A stretch of 64,000 nucleotides of DNA, from contig JAGIAZ010000003.1 of the NCBI GenBank assembly GCA_017744605.1, positions 100,299-164,298 of the forward strand. Reading direction: 5' to 3'. This DNA comes from Sphingobium sp. Its GTDB lineage: Bacteria; Pseudomonadota; Alphaproteobacteria; Sphingomonadales; Sphingomonadaceae. The notes beneath the pieces are model-generated. The model did no database searches. It worked only from the letters and a program-made list of their open reading frames with translations, and had not been told where the DNA came from. The position numbers and the translations under genes were made by a program. Position 1 is the first letter of the stretch. Every line of letters starts with the position of its first letter. This document shows, piece after piece, positions 37,640-46,418 of the stretch.

Positions 37640-38848
37640 TCAAAGCCCGACGGCGGTCAATGCCTGATCGAGATCGGCGATGATGTCGTCGGGATCTTCC
37701 AGGCCCACATTGAGCCGCAGCATGCCCTCCTCGATGCCGGCTTCGGCGCGGCCTTCCGGTCCCATATTATGGTGGGTCGTGGTCGCCGGGTGCGTCAGCA
37801 AAGAGCGGCTGTCGCCGATATTGTTGGAAATATCGATGAGCTCCAGCGCGTTGAGCAGTCCCATGGCCTGCTTGCGCCCGCCCTCCACGATGAACGCGAA
37901 GATCGGGCCCGTCGCACTCATCTGGCTCATCGCCAGATTGTGCTGGGGATGGCTCGGCAGGCCGGGGTGCAGAATGCGCTCGACGCGCGTCTCGACGAAC
38001 TTGCCGACCTTGAGCGCATTTTCGGACTGGCGATGGGCGCGCAATTCCAGCGTCTCCAGGCCCTTGAGCACCACCCAGGCATTGAACGGCGAGAGATTGG
38101 GTCCGGTGTTGCGCTGGAACGGCAGCAGCACGTCGTTGATCCACTGCTCGGTGCCGCAGACGGCGCCAGCGAGCACGCGGCCCTGCCCGTCCATCAGCTT
38201 GGTGGCGCTGTAGGCCACGACATCCGCGCCGAACTCCAGCGGCCGCTGCAGCACCGGCGTCGCAAAGGCATTGTCGACGACGGTCAGGATGCCATGCGCC
38301 TTCGCCAGCGAACAGACGTGCCGCATGTCGACGATATCCATCGTCGGATTGGCCGGGGTCTCGAAGAAGAAGATCTTCGTGTTCGGCCGGATCGCCTTCT
38401 CCCACGCGTCATTGTCGCGTCCATCGATGACGGTCGTCTCGATGCCGAACCTGGGGAGCAGGCTGTCGAGCAGCCAGCGGCACGACCCGAACGCGGCCTT
38501 GGCGCCGACGACATGATCGCCGGTCTTGAGCGCGCTCAACAGGGCCGTGGTCATGGCCGCCATGCCGGTCGCCTGCACGCGGCAAGCCTCGGCGCCTTCC
38601 ATCAGCGCAATGCGCTCCTCGAGCATCTGCACGGTCGGATTCTGCAGGCGGGAATAGGTCATGCCCTGCTGCTCGCCCGCGAAGCGCGCGGCGACGGTCT
38701 CGGCATCGTCGTAGCAATAGCCCGAGTTCAGGAAGAGCGCCTCGCTCGTCTCGCCCTGCTCACTGCGCCAGGTGCCGCCACGGACAGCCTGCGTCGCCGG
38801 TTTCCATTTGCGCGTGATCGCGCGGTTCTGTCCGGTGTCTCGCTTCAT
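37640..38848 (-). CDS. metZ: O-succinyl/O-acetylhomoserine sulfhydrylase
   Basis: PLP enzyme that makes homocysteine from an activated homoserine and sulphide. The 402-residue protein has the Cys/Met metabolism signature: the PLP lysine is Lys217 in VAYSATKLMDGQGR, with TYSRLQNPTVQMLEERI and NAFATPVLQRPLEFGADV. Its short length and LEERIALMEGAEACRVQ region match MetZ (O-succinylhomoserine sulfhydrylase) rather than MetY; the activating acyl group is not decided from sequence. It opens a metZ-apaG-lysR-AI-2E unit. A 259-base gap with no gene precedes it. Confidence 0.9.
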   Translation of the reverse strand: MKRDTGQNRAITRKWKPATQAVRGGTWRSEQGETSEALFLNSGYCYDDAETVAARFAGEQQGMTYSRLQNPTVQMLEERIALMEGAEACRVQATGMAAMTTALLSALKTGDHVVGAKAAFGSCRWLLDSLLPRFGIETTVIDGRDNDAWEKAIRPNTKIFFFETPANPTMDIVDMRHVCSLAKAHGILTVVDNAFATPVLQRPLEFGADVVAYSATKLMDGQGRVLAGAVCGTEQWINDVLLPFQRNTGPNLSPFNAWVVLKGLETLELRAHRQSENALKVGKFVETRVERILHPGLPSHPQHNLAMSQMSATGPIFAFIVEGGRKQAMGLLNALELIDISNNIGDSRSLLTHPATTTHHNMGPEGRAEAGIEEGMLRLNVGLEDPDDIIADLDQALTAVGL

Positions 38849-39107
38849 GGAAGGCCTCTAGATCATTTTAGGCAGCGGGGGGAACCGCTTTTGCGCGAAA
38901 GGCCGGGGAAGGCAATGGAAACGGATTGTTTTTCCGCCGGTTGCCAGCGCTCCCCCGAGCAGGCAGGCGCGAAACCCCCGCGATCCGCCATTTGAAGACG
39001 CCGCCGAGGATTCGCGATTGGCGGTCGCGGGCATGCTCGCGCGCCTCTCGCTCGCTTCGTTTTCTATCACCGGATGTGGTTCGGCGGCGGACGCCGGGGC
39101 AACTGTC
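38849..39107. other. Long untranslated leader region of metZ
   Basis: About 259 bases upstream of metZ hold no convincing gene; open frames here lack family resemblance. On the minus strand there are short hairpins, for example GCTCGGGGGAGC, and CGCCAATCGCGAATCC followed by a GGCGGCG run. The core of the SAM-II riboswitch was looked for and not recognised. A different structured leader is possible. Confidence 0.35.
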
Positions 39108-39533
39108 TCAGGATGCGCGGCGAAGTTCGTCGGCCTTATCGAGCAGCGGATGGATGTTCGCCTCTTCCCAGGCGAGAAATGCCTGATAATGCGCCACTTG
39201 ATCCTGCACCTGGCGACAATAAGCCGGCCATTCGTCGACGATGCGCTGCGGGGTCCATTGCTGGATGAGGGCGCTGTAACCGGGCATGATGTCGCGCAGC
39301 CTGCCCCCATATTCGTTGAGCAGCCTGTCCGTCGGATGATCGGGATCGCCGGTGCGCAGCCGATTGAACACCGGGCCTTCGCTGGCGACATGGGCGAGAT
39401 AGGCGTTGGAGAAAGCGAGCCGCCGCTTCATCACGAGCGCGATATCCGGCGCAACGCCGCTGCGGAGCATCTCAAGATAGGCGTCGATCATGGCCCATAG
39501 CCGGCCATGCTCTTCCTTGTGCGTCTGTCTCAT
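39108..39533 (-). CDS. Hemerythrin-like helical protein (putative)
   Basis: A 141-residue all-helical protein. MRQTHKEEHGRLWAMIDAYL near the start and HYQAFLAWEEANIHPLLDKA near the end resemble the HHE cation-binding helices of hemerythrin-like proteins (His9, and His/Glu in EEANIHPLL), with a middle segment ASEGPVFNRLRTGDP. A di-iron or oxygen-sensing role is therefore possible but the full ligand set cannot be confirmed. Annotated alone on its strand between metZ and leuB; hypothetical otherwise. Confidence 0.6.
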   Translation of the reverse strand: MRQTHKEEHGRLWAMIDAYLEMLRSGVAPDIALVMKRRLAFSNAYLAHVASEGPVFNRLRTGDPDHPTDRLLNEYGGRLRDIMPGYSALIQQWTPQRIVDEWPAYCRQVQDQVAHYQAFLAWEEANIHPLLDKADELRRAS

Positions 39534-39622
39534 ATGCCGCCGACAATCCCGTATGTGGCCCGATTCCCAACTCGGTCGGGACCATCCTAGCCATCAAGAG
39601 TTAAGGCGGCCTTGCACCGGGA

Positions 39623-40666
39623 TCAGAGCGCGGCGATCACCGCATCGCCCATCTCGCTGGTCGACATGCCGCCGGCGATGTCGGCCGTGCGCGCGCCGCC
39701 CGCCAGCGCTCGCGCGACCGCATGGTCGATCCGGTCCGCTTCGTGCGCCAGGCCCAGCGAGAAGCGCAGCATCATCGCGGCGGACAGGATCGTCGCCAGC
39801 GGATTGGCCCTGCCCTGCCCTGCGATGTCCGGCGCCGAGCCGTGGATCGGCTCGTAGAGGCCCTTGCCGTTGGCGTCGAGCGAGGCCGAGGCCAGCAGGC
39901 CGATCGACCCCACGCACATGCTCGCCTGATCGGACAGGATATCGCCGAACAGATTGCCGGTGACGATCACGTCGAACTGGCCGGGATTGCGCACCAGCTG
40001 CATGGCCGCATTGTCGACATACATATGAGAGAGTTGGACGTCGGGATAATCGGCGTGAACCTCGATCACCACGTCGCGCCAGAGCTGGCTCGTCTCGAGC
40101 ACATTGGCCTTGTCGACCGAGCATAGCAGGCCGCGACGGGCCTGGGCAGCCTTGAAGGCGGAATGCGCGATCCGGCGCACCTCGCCCTCGTCGTAGGACA
40201 TGATGTCATAGCCCTCGCGCAGGCCATCGGCGGTCTTCCGCATGCCCTTCTCGCCGAAATAGACATCACCGTTGAGTTCGCGCACGATCAGCAGGTCGAT
40301 GGCGCACGCCACTTCCGGCCGCAGCGTCGAGGCGTCGGCCAGCTCGGGAAAGCATTTGGCGGGACGCAGGTTCGAGAAGAGCGTCAGTTCCTTGCGCAGG
40401 CCCAGGATCGCCTGCTCGGGACGCAGATGCCGCTCCAGCGCGTCGCAGGTGGGATCGCCGACCGCGCCGAACAGGATCGCGTCGGCCCGCCTCGCGAGGT
40501 CCAGCGTCTCGGGCGGCAGCGGATGGCCCTTGGCATGATAGGCCGCGCCGCCGACCGGCGCCTCCTCGAACGCGAGACCCGGAATGGCGAGCGCATCGAG
40601 CACGCGCCTGGCCTCGGCAATGACCTCGGGCCCAATTCCATCTCCGGGCAGCAACGCGACGAGCAT
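39623..40666 (-). CDS. leuB: 3-isopropylmalate dehydrogenase
   Basis: NAD-dependent oxidative decarboxylation in leucine synthesis. The 347-residue protein shows [53 protein letters not shown], the [20 protein letters not shown] region and the metal-binding loop [11 protein letters not shown], ending in [21 protein letters not shown] 40666 is preferred over an overlapping TTG 40669 because AGGA is 8 bases away. leuCD are not in the window. Confidence 0.95.
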   Translation of the reverse strand: MLVALLPGDGIGPEVIAEARRVLDALAIPGLAFEEAPVGGAAYHAKGHPLPPETLDLARRADAILFGAVGDPTCDALERHLRPEQAILGLRKELTLFSNLRPAKCFPELADASTLRPEVACAIDLLIVRELNGDVYFGEKGMRKTADGLREGYDIMSYDEGEVRRIAHSAFKAAQARRGLLCSVDKANVLETSQLWRDVVIEVHADYPDVQLSHMYVDNAAMQLVRNPGQFDVIVTGNLFGDILSDQASMCVGSIGLLASASLDANGKGLYEPIHGSAPDIAGQGRANPLATILSAAMMLRFSLGLAHEADRIDHAVARALAGGARTADIAGGMSTSEMGDAVIAAL

Positions 40667-40686
40667 CAACCTATCCTCTCACTTTT

Positions 40687-40714
40687 CGTCATCCCTGCCT
40701 TCGCGGGAATGACG
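40687..40714. repeat. Short palindrome between recO and leuB
   Basis: CGTCATCCCTGCCTTCGCGG then GAATGACG forms a simple inverted repeat (CGTCAT/ATGACG plus CCC/GGG), with a CCTTCGCGGG core resembling the larger 31065-31131 repeat. It lies in an 85-base gap within one strand. Confidence 0.55.
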
Positions 40715-40754
40715 AAGAAAAAATACGGCTTGCCCCTAGAACCAAGCCAATCTG

Positions 40755-41501
40755 TCACGCAACCGCTCTTTTCAGCCGCTCGACCAGCCGTTCGCGCGCT
40801 GCGAGGACATCGGCGCGGCGCTCGGTGAGCAGCGATTGCTCGACGAACCGCCCGGTCAGCGCAAGGCCGGCGAGGATGTCGTCCCAGTCCGGCGCCGACA
40901 TATCCCGGCCGCCATCGGAGAGGAAACGCGGCAGGGGCAGCAACTTATGCTCATGTCCCACAGCCCCCTCGACGCTGACCGCGCGCCCCGTGCGCGGGCT
41001 CACATAGGCCAGACCCTCGCGCGCGCCGGTCGCGGCGCATTCGGAGAGGTCGAGCCCGAAGCCCAGTTCGCCCAGCAGGAGCAACTCGTAACGCACCAGC
41101 GCAACCGCCCAGCCCCGCGCGGCAGGCGCGGCCTCGACCGCATCGAGCACCGCGGACAGTGCGGAGTGGACGGCGGGATAAGGATAGCCCTCGGGGAGCG
41201 CAGCGGCCGTCAGGGCGCAGGCCCAATCGATGGCGGCAGCGGGCAGCGGTTCGCCGAGCAGCGGCCCGCGGCTCTGCACCAGCTCGACCGAGAGACTCGC
41301 GAGCTGATCGGGTGTGCGGGCCCGGAACGTCCCGCGCACGACATTGCCGGGGATCAGCACCGGGCGCATCCGGCTCGACCGCCCGCCCTGCACATAGCCG
41401 CCGAGCAATCCCGCCTCCGCCGTCAGTGCGCGCACGATCGCGCCATGTTCGCCATGCGGGCGGACAGCGCAGACGATGGCGCTGGCGGAGAGATTGGTCA
41501 T
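40755..41501 (-). CDS. recO: DNA repair protein RecO
   Basis: Recombination mediator that loads RecA with RecF/RecR. The 248-residue protein begins [20 protein letters not shown], an OB-fold, and continues [20 protein letters not shown] and [20 protein letters not shown] followed by [21 protein letters not shown]. The classical zinc-finger cysteines are largely absent, as is common in alphaproteobacterial RecO. A longer upstream frame was rejected since MTNLSAS is the family start. It is separated from era, its usual neighbour. Confidence 0.93.
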   Translation of the reverse strand: MTNLSASAIVCAVRPHGEHGAIVRALTAEAGLLGGYVQGGRSSRMRPVLIPGNVVRGTFRARTPDQLASLSVELVQSRGPLLGEPLPAAAIDWACALTAAALPEGYPYPAVHSALSAVLDAVEAAPAARGWAVALVRYELLLLGELGFGLDLSECAATGAREGLAYVSPRTGRAVSVEGAVGHEHKLLPLPRFLSDGGRDMSAPDWDDILAGLALTGRFVEQSLLTERRADVLAARERLVERLKRAVA

Positions 41502-41621
41502 GCTCGCCTCATAAGCCAGGCCGGGTTCAACGGCTATCCGTTCGACGACCATGGATCGCTGCCCTTGATCCTCGAGCCGTTTCCGACGATGGGCGTGCAA
41601 ACAACGAGAGGACATCACCCC

Positions 41622-42152
41622 GTGCAGCATTGGAAATGGATTGCAGCGGCAGCGCTTGCGGCGGCGGCTCTCCCCGCGCCGCTTTTCGCGCAGGACGATC
41701 AGAGCTTCGCGCCCGAGCAGGAGCAGGCCGCCCCCAGGGATCTTTCGCAGGACGCCGCCTGGCTGAACCAGCAGATGCTCGCGCTTGCCAGCCTGCACTG
41801 GCAGGACGGCTGGCGCATCCTGCCCGGCGGCATCCGCATCCGCCCGATCAGCGGCGATGGATCGGGTCCGCATCCGTCGGTCAGCGACGTGATCAAGCTC
41901 AACTATGAAGGCAGGCTCACCGACGGCACGGTGTTCGACAGCAGCTTCGCGCGCAGCGAGCCGGAAGTGTTCCCCTTAAGTCAGCTGATCCGCGGCTGGC
42001 AGATGGCCGTGCCGCAGATGGGCGTGGGCGACACTGCCGAAATCGCCGTCCCGGCGGAATTTGCTTATGGTCCAAGACGTAAGGGACCGATCCCGGGCGG
42101 CGCGACGCTCTTCTTCAAGATCGAATTGCTCGGCATCGCCCCGCGAAATTAG
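41622..42152 (+). CDS. FKBP-type peptidyl-prolyl cis-trans isomerase
   Basis: A 176-residue periplasmic FKBP. An N-terminal signal peptide ([20 protein letters not shown], ending near FAQ) precedes a short linker and one FKBP domain: [56 protein letters not shown] and [16 protein letters not shown]. The GTG start at 41622 was chosen because GAGAGGA lies 9 bases before it; ATG 41589 in the same frame is an alternative with no such site. It is divergent from recO. Confidence 0.88.
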   Translation: MQHWKWIAAAALAAAALPAPLFAQDDQSFAPEQEQAAPRDLSQDAAWLNQQMLALASLHWQDGWRILPGGIRIRPISGDGSGPHPSVSDVIKLNYEGRLTDGTVFDSSFARSEPEVFPLSQLIRGWQMAVPQMGVGDTAEIAVPAEFAYGPRRKGPIPGGATLFFKIELLGIAPRN

Positions 42153-42289
42153 TACTTTCGTAGGAAAAGAGTCCGGCTCAGTCCGGAAATTGCCGATCCG
42201 CGTCGTCCTGTTGGTGGGAGCGGATGGGGATCGGCACTCATGGCAAGGCTGGACTTCGGTAAAGCGAGTCCCCTGGCGGAAGGCCGGGG

Positions 42290-43216
42290 ATGAGCGGATT
42301 CATCATCATGGCGGCGGCGCTCGTGATTTGCGGCCCCTCCGACATCGGCAACAAGCCGGATATCGCCATTGGGAAAGCCTTCGCGGCGGCGGACATCACG
42401 GCCGCAGCCGGCGAGAGTTGCTCGGCCGCACCGGCGGACACGGTCGCCGCCGCCGAGCAGGCGGCGCCCGAAGCGCCGGCCGCGCCGGAGCAGGACGAGG
42501 AAGCGATCGTCGTCACCGCCCGGCAGCACGCGCCGAAAAGCGACCCGCTGCAGGGGCTGAACCTCAAGACCTTTGCCGTGGCGCAGGCCGTCGACGGCAC
42601 CTTCGTCAAGCCGGCCGCCATGACCTACGCGAAGACGGTGCCCGAGCCGGCGCGCATGGGCATACGCAATTTCTTCCGCAATCTTCACGAGCCCGTCGTT
42701 GCGCTGAACTTCCTGCTTCAGCTCAAGCCCGGCAAGGCGCTCAAGACGCTCGGCAGATTCGCGGTCAACACCACCATCGGCGGTGCCGGCCTGTTCGACA
42801 TGGCCAAGAAGAAGCCGTTCAACCTGCCCTATCGTCCCAACGGCTTCGCCAACACGCTGGCTTATTATGGCGTGAAGCCGGGGCCGTTCTTCTACTTGCC
42901 GCTGATCGGGCCGACGACGGCGCGCGATCTCTTCGGCCTGGCGCTCGACACCACGGCGATGCCGACATCCGGCCTCGCGCCGCTGAGGGGGAAGGCCTAT
43001 ACGGCATCGGCCACCGCCGCCAAGACGGTCGATGCCCGGTCCGAAGGCAATGACGGGCTCAATGCCGTGATCGAGCGGAACCCGCACGGCTATTCGACCA
43101 TTCGCGAGGCCTATCTCGCCAAGCGCGAAGCCGAAGTCGCCGAACTGCATGGCTCGTCCGCACCGAAGCCGGCGGAGCTGGCGATGGCGAACAGGTCGAT
43201 CGCCACGGCCGACTGA
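42290..43216 (+). CDS. mlaA: MlaA-like (VacJ) outer-membrane phospholipid-retention protein
   Basis: A 308-residue MlaA/VacJ-family protein: DPLQGLNLKTFAVAQAVDGT, VPEPARMGIRNFFRNLHEPV, LNFLLQLKPGKALKTLGRFA, NTTIGGAGLFDMAKKKPF, GVKPGPFFYLPLIGPTTARD and GLALDTTAMP are all core motifs of the family that removes surface phospholipid from the outer membrane leaflet. The N-terminus has no canonical lipobox: Cys14 follows LVI rather than L-(A/G/S). It carries EEAIVVTAR (70-78), resembling a TonB box. No mlaBCDEF genes are adjacent. SD GGAAGG precedes ATG 42290. Confidence 0.88.
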   Translation: MSGFIIMAAALVICGPSDIGNKPDIAIGKAFAAADITAAAGESCSAAPADTVAAAEQAAPEAPAAPEQDEEAIVVTARQHAPKSDPLQGLNLKTFAVAQAVDGTFVKPAAMTYAKTVPEPARMGIRNFFRNLHEPVVALNFLLQLKPGKALKTLGRFAVNTTIGGAGLFDMAKKKPFNLPYRPNGFANTLAYYGVKPGPFFYLPLIGPTTARDLFGLALDTTAMPTSGLAPLRGKAYTASATAAKTVDARSEGNDGLNAVIERNPHGYSTIREAYLAKREAEVAELHGSSAPKPAELAMANRSIATAD

Positions 43217-43230
43217 GCTACCACGCGCCC

Positions 43231-43258
43231 GATCCCGGCCTGTTCGGGCTCCGGGATC
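43231..43258. terminator. Hairpin between convergent mlaA and tpiA
   Basis: GATCCCGG and CCGGGATC pair around a 12-base centre, overlapping the tpiA stop codon. In the 40-base convergent gap it is the likely common transcript end, although no T-run follows. Confidence 0.5.
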
Positions 43259-44006
43259 AGGCCGCTTCGACGATCGGACCGAACTTGGCCGCCGTCAGAC
43301 TCGCGCCGCCAACCAGCGCACCGTCGACATTGGCCGTGTGCAACAGCTCGGCCGCATTGTCGCCGCTCACCGACCCGCCATAGAGGATGCGCATCGCGTT
43401 GCCGTTCGCATCGCCCAGCGTCTTTACCAGCGTCGCGCGCAGCGCCGCATGCATGGCTTCGACCTGGCTGGGGCTTGCAACCTTGCCGGTGCCGATCGCC
43501 CAGACCGGCTCATAGGCGATGGTCAGCCACGCAGCGTCCGCGCCTTCGGGCAGCGACGCGACGAGCTGGTCGGACACAAAGGCATGCGCCACATCGTCGC
43601 CCTGCTCGCGGGTATCGAGCGTCTCGCCGACGCACAGCACGACCGACAGGCCATGCGCATGGGCACGCACGGCCTTGGCCGCCACGTCCGCGCTCGTTTC
43701 CTGCTGATATTGCCGGCGCTCGCTATGCCCGACGATGGTGCCCTTGGCGCCCGCTTCGACAAGCATGGCTGCCGAGAGATTGCCGGTAAAGGCGCCCGAT
43801 TCGGCCTGGTGCACGTCCTGCGCGCCGATCGCCGCGTGCTTCGCCCGGGCCGCGGCCGGGGCGATCAGCGTGGCAGGCACGAACAGGACGACATCGATGT
43901 CGCCGCGGCCACGGGCCAATGCGTCGATCGCGCTCACATCCTCCAGCTGGGCCGCGAGGCCGTTCATCTTCCAGTTCCCCGCGATCAGCTTGCGTCGCTG
44001 CGTCAT
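43257..44006 (-). CDS. tpiA: Triose-phosphate isomerase
   Basis: Interconverts dihydroxyacetone phosphate and glyceraldehyde 3-phosphate. The 249-residue barrel has Asn11 and Lys13 in AGNWKMNG, the catalytic His in VGHSERRQYQ, the catalytic Glu in IAYEPVWAIGTG (followed by the flexible loop) and YGGSVSGDNAAELL for phosphate binding. The start MTQRRKLIAGNWKMNG has a GGAAGG site; upstream in-frame codons were rejected. It is divergent from ppiD across the nested palindrome at 44138-44404. Confidence 0.95.
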   Translation of the reverse strand: MTQRRKLIAGNWKMNGLAAQLEDVSAIDALARGRGDIDVVLFVPATLIAPAAARAKHAAIGAQDVHQAESGAFTGNLSAAMLVEAGAKGTIVGHSERRQYQQETSADVAAKAVRAHAHGLSVVLCVGETLDTREQGDDVAHAFVSDQLVASLPEGADAAWLTIAYEPVWAIGTGKVASPSQVEAMHAALRATLVKTLGDANGNAMRILYGGSVSGDNAAELLHTANVDGALVGGASLTAAKFGPIVEAA

Positions 44007-44449
44007 TCCCCGGCCTTCCCTTTGCTGCACATTGGGTTGCTCAATTGCACCTGCCCGATGAACGGCGCGGGCCGCTTTGTCCAGCCCCGGCGACCGCGTC
44101 TGGCACAGCACGCTTGATGCAGGCCGATGCGGGCCCGAGGGCCCGCAGTCGATACTGGCAATGATCGTGACGGAGCGAACTTTGTCGCACGGGTAGGAGC
44201 GAGGAGTGAGCGATGCTTACGCATCGTGATCGACGAGCGACGCTCTCCGCGCGGCAAAGTTCGCCCGCCCGCGGGTTGCTCTGCAGAGGCTCGTGGTCGT
44301 CGTCGCTTGCTTGCGCGTAGCCAGGCTACGCGTCTGCGCGGCGCTCCTCGCCGCGAGCCTCTGCAGAGCAATCACGACCGTTGCCAGTATCGACTGCGGG
44401 CCCTAAAGCGGCTCGCCACACGTCATCGGCGATCATCGGATAGAAACAC
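44007..44449. other. Gene-free divergent region tpiA/ppiD
   Basis: A 443-base gap. It is mostly occupied by the nested inverted repeat at 44138-44404 and otherwise contains the perfect palindrome GCGGGCCC-GA-GGGCCCGC (44129-44146) at its left edge. No convincing gene is present; frames reading through are low in family resemblance. Promoters for tpiA and ppiD must be here but are not evident. Confidence 0.6.
44138..44404. repeat. 267-bp nested inverted repeat (three-way-junction element)
   Basis: Outer 33-bp arms (44138-44170 and 44372-44404) match at 31 of 33 positions; they begin AGGGCCCGCAGTCGATACTG. Inside are two further inverted pairs: 44175-44188/44251-44264 (GCGAACTTTGTCGC, 1 mismatch) with an apical CGATGC-TTAC-GCATCG hairpin, and the perfect 18-bp pair 44276-44293/44354-44371 (TTGCTCTGCAGAGGCTCG) with an inner CGCGTAGCC-A-GGCTACGCG. 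This predicts a closed stem with two side arms. It could be a mobile palindrome or a structured RNA; no coding potential is seen. Confidence 0.85.
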
Positions 44450-46408
44450 ATGCAATTCTTCAGGCGCCTCGTCAGGTCCAATGCCGGCAAATATGGTGCG
44501 CTCGGCCTCCTGCTGCTGATCTTCATCGCATTCGCGGCGGGCGACATCACCGGATCGGGCGGGCTCAGCGTCCTGAGCGGCGGCAACTCGACGCAGGTTG
44601 CGAAGATCGGCAGCCAGTCGATCACCGTCGCCGAATTGCAGAATCGCACGCAGCGCCTGTTCGAGCGCCTGCGCGAGCAGCAGCCCGAGCTCACCATGGC
44701 GCAGTTCCTCGCCCAGGGCGGCCTCAAGCAGGTTGCCGAAGAGATGATCGCGATGAAGGCGCTGGTCGCTTATGGCGAGAAGCATGGCATGCGGGTGTCC
44801 AAGAAGCTCGTCGATGCCGAGATCGCCCGGATCCCGGCCTTCCAGGGCGCCACCGGCACCTTCGACGAAAACCAGTTCAAGGCGATGCTGGCGCAGCAGC
44901 GCATCTCGGAAAAGGAACTGCGCGAGGAATTCGCCGGCAACATCATCCGCCAGCATCTGCTGCTCGCGGCTGGCGCCGGCGCCCGCGCGCCCGAGAGCCT
45001 GGTCCCGCCTTATGCCGCCATGCTGATCGAGCTGCGCGAGGGCGAGGTCATCGGCGTTCCCTCGGCGGCGTTCGCGCCGGCGCGCGCCGCCACCGACGCC
45101 GAGCTCCGCGGCTATTACACAGCGCATCCCGACGAGTTCACTCTGCCCGAGCAGCGAAAGCTTCGCTACATCCTGCTCGACCGGACACGCTTCGACGCGC
45201 AGGCGACGCCCACCGACGCCGACCTGGCCACCGCCTACAAGGACCGCGCCGCCAATTTCGCGGCGCGCGAGACGCGCGATGTCACGCAGCTGATCGTGTC
45301 GACGCAGGCACAGGCCAAGGATCTCGCAGCCAAGGCCGCGAGCGGGAAATCGCTCAACGACCTCGCCAAGGAAGCCGGCCTCTCGGCAGGCCGCCTGACC
45401 GGGCTCGACCAGGCCGGCCTCGCCGCACAAGCCGGGCAGGATGTCGCCAAGGCCGCCTTTGCCGCGCCCCAGGGCCAGCTGGTCGGACCATTCAAGGTCG
45501 CGCTCGGCTGGTCGCTCGTCCACGTCGAGAACATCACCAAGATCCCGGGCAAGACGCTGGAGCAGGCCAAGCCCGAGCTGATTCCGATCGTGCGCGACCA
45601 GAAGGCCAAGCAACTTTTCGCCGATTTCGTGAACGGCCTCGACGGCAAGCTCGGCGAAGGCGCGACGCTCGACGAGGTGGCCAAGACGAACAACCTGCAG
45701 GTCGTCGAAACGCCGTTCATCACCGGCCAGGGCCGCAATCTGCGCGACCCCGATTTCAAGCTGGACCCGACGCTTTCGGCGCTTCTCAAGCCTGCCTTCA
45801 GCATGGCGGCCGGCGACGATGCGCAGATCGTTCCGGTCAAACCCGACGAACAGGTCGCCGTGCTCGCACCCGGCGACGTCATACCCTCCGGCCCCGCGCC
45901 GTTCGACGAGGTGCGCAAGGCGGCCGAAGTCAGCTGGAAGCTGGCACAAGGATCGACCCAGGCGCGAGTGGCCGCGGACAAGCTGACGGCCCTGCTCAAC
46001 AAGGGCGTCGCCCCCGACGAGGCGCTCAAGCAGGCCGGCGTCCTCAGCCCCGAACGCAAGCCGATTGCCGTGCGTCGGGCCGAACTCGGCCAGTATCAGG
46101 GCAAGGTTCCGGCGCCGATCACGGCGGCGCTGTCCATGCGGGCCGGCTCGGCGCGGCTTGTGCCGATGGAGCGCAATGCCGGCTTCATCGTCGTCCGCCT
46201 CGAGAAGATCACCGAAGCGGATCCGCGCGGCAATGCTCCGCTCATGCAGTCGACGCGCGCCGGCCTCGCCAATGTGCTGGGCAGCGAATATGCGGGCCAG
46301 CTCACCGCGGCGATCGAGAAGGATATCGACGTCCGGCGCAACCCGACTGCCATGGCCGCAGTCGAGAAGGCGCTGCGCGATGCCAGCAGCCCGGCGCAGC
46401 AGCAGTAA
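44450..46408 (+). CDS. ppiD: Peptidyl-prolyl isomerase, PpiD/SurA-like, membrane anchored
   Basis: A 652-residue periplasmic chaperone tethered by one N-terminal helix (about 15-34: YGALGLLLLIFIAFAAGDIT). A SurA_N-type chaperone domain (SQSITVAELQNRTQRLFERL, VDAEIARIPAFQGATGTFDE) is followed by a parvulin-like domain with weak conservation (GPFKVALGWSLVHVENITKI) and a second helical region. It helps fold outer-membrane proteins leaving the Sec channel. Only 10 bases separate it from trpE, so the two are probably co-transcribed although unrelated in function. Confidence 0.9.
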   Translation: MQFFRRLVRSNAGKYGALGLLLLIFIAFAAGDITGSGGLSVLSGGNSTQVAKIGSQSITVAELQNRTQRLFERLREQQPELTMAQFLAQGGLKQVAEEMIAMKALVAYGEKHGMRVSKKLVDAEIARIPAFQGATGTFDENQFKAMLAQQRISEKELREEFAGNIIRQHLLLAAGAGARAPESLVPPYAAMLIELREGEVIGVPSAAFAPARAATDAELRGYYTAHPDEFTLPEQRKLRYILLDRTRFDAQATPTDADLATAYKDRAANFAARETRDVTQLIVSTQAQAKDLAAKAASGKSLNDLAKEAGLSAGRLTGLDQAGLAAQAGQDVAKAAFAAPQGQLVGPFKVALGWSLVHVENITKIPGKTLEQAKPELIPIVRDQKAKQLFADFVNGLDGKLGEGATLDEVAKTNNLQVVETPFITGQGRNLRDPDFKLDPTLSALLKPAFSMAAGDDAQIVPVKPDEQVAVLAPGDVIPSGPAPFDEVRKAAEVSWKLAQGSTQARVAADKLTALLNKGVAPDEALKQAGVLSPERKPIAVRRAELGQYQGKVPAPITAALSMRAGSARLVPMERNAGFIVVRLEKITEADPRGNAPLMQSTRAGLANVLGSEYAGQLTAAIEKDIDVRRNPTAMAAVEKALRDASSPAQQQ

Positions 46409-46418
46409 GGCTTTCGAC

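Noticed and set aside
38849..39107. SAM-II riboswitch upstream of metZ
   Set aside because: The expected pseudoknot core and its conserved CTAAA context were not found, though this was judged by eye only.
38858..39391. Minus-strand frame in the metZ leader and hemerythrin-like gene
   Set aside because: It is low-complexity, overlaps the better-supported 39108-39533 gene in another frame and has no recognisable domain.
44138..44404. Arm mismatches as evidence of RNA G-U pairing selection
   Set aside because: The outer-arm mismatches are transitions, but only some give G-U on a given strand, so they do not show selection for an RNA helix over simple decay.
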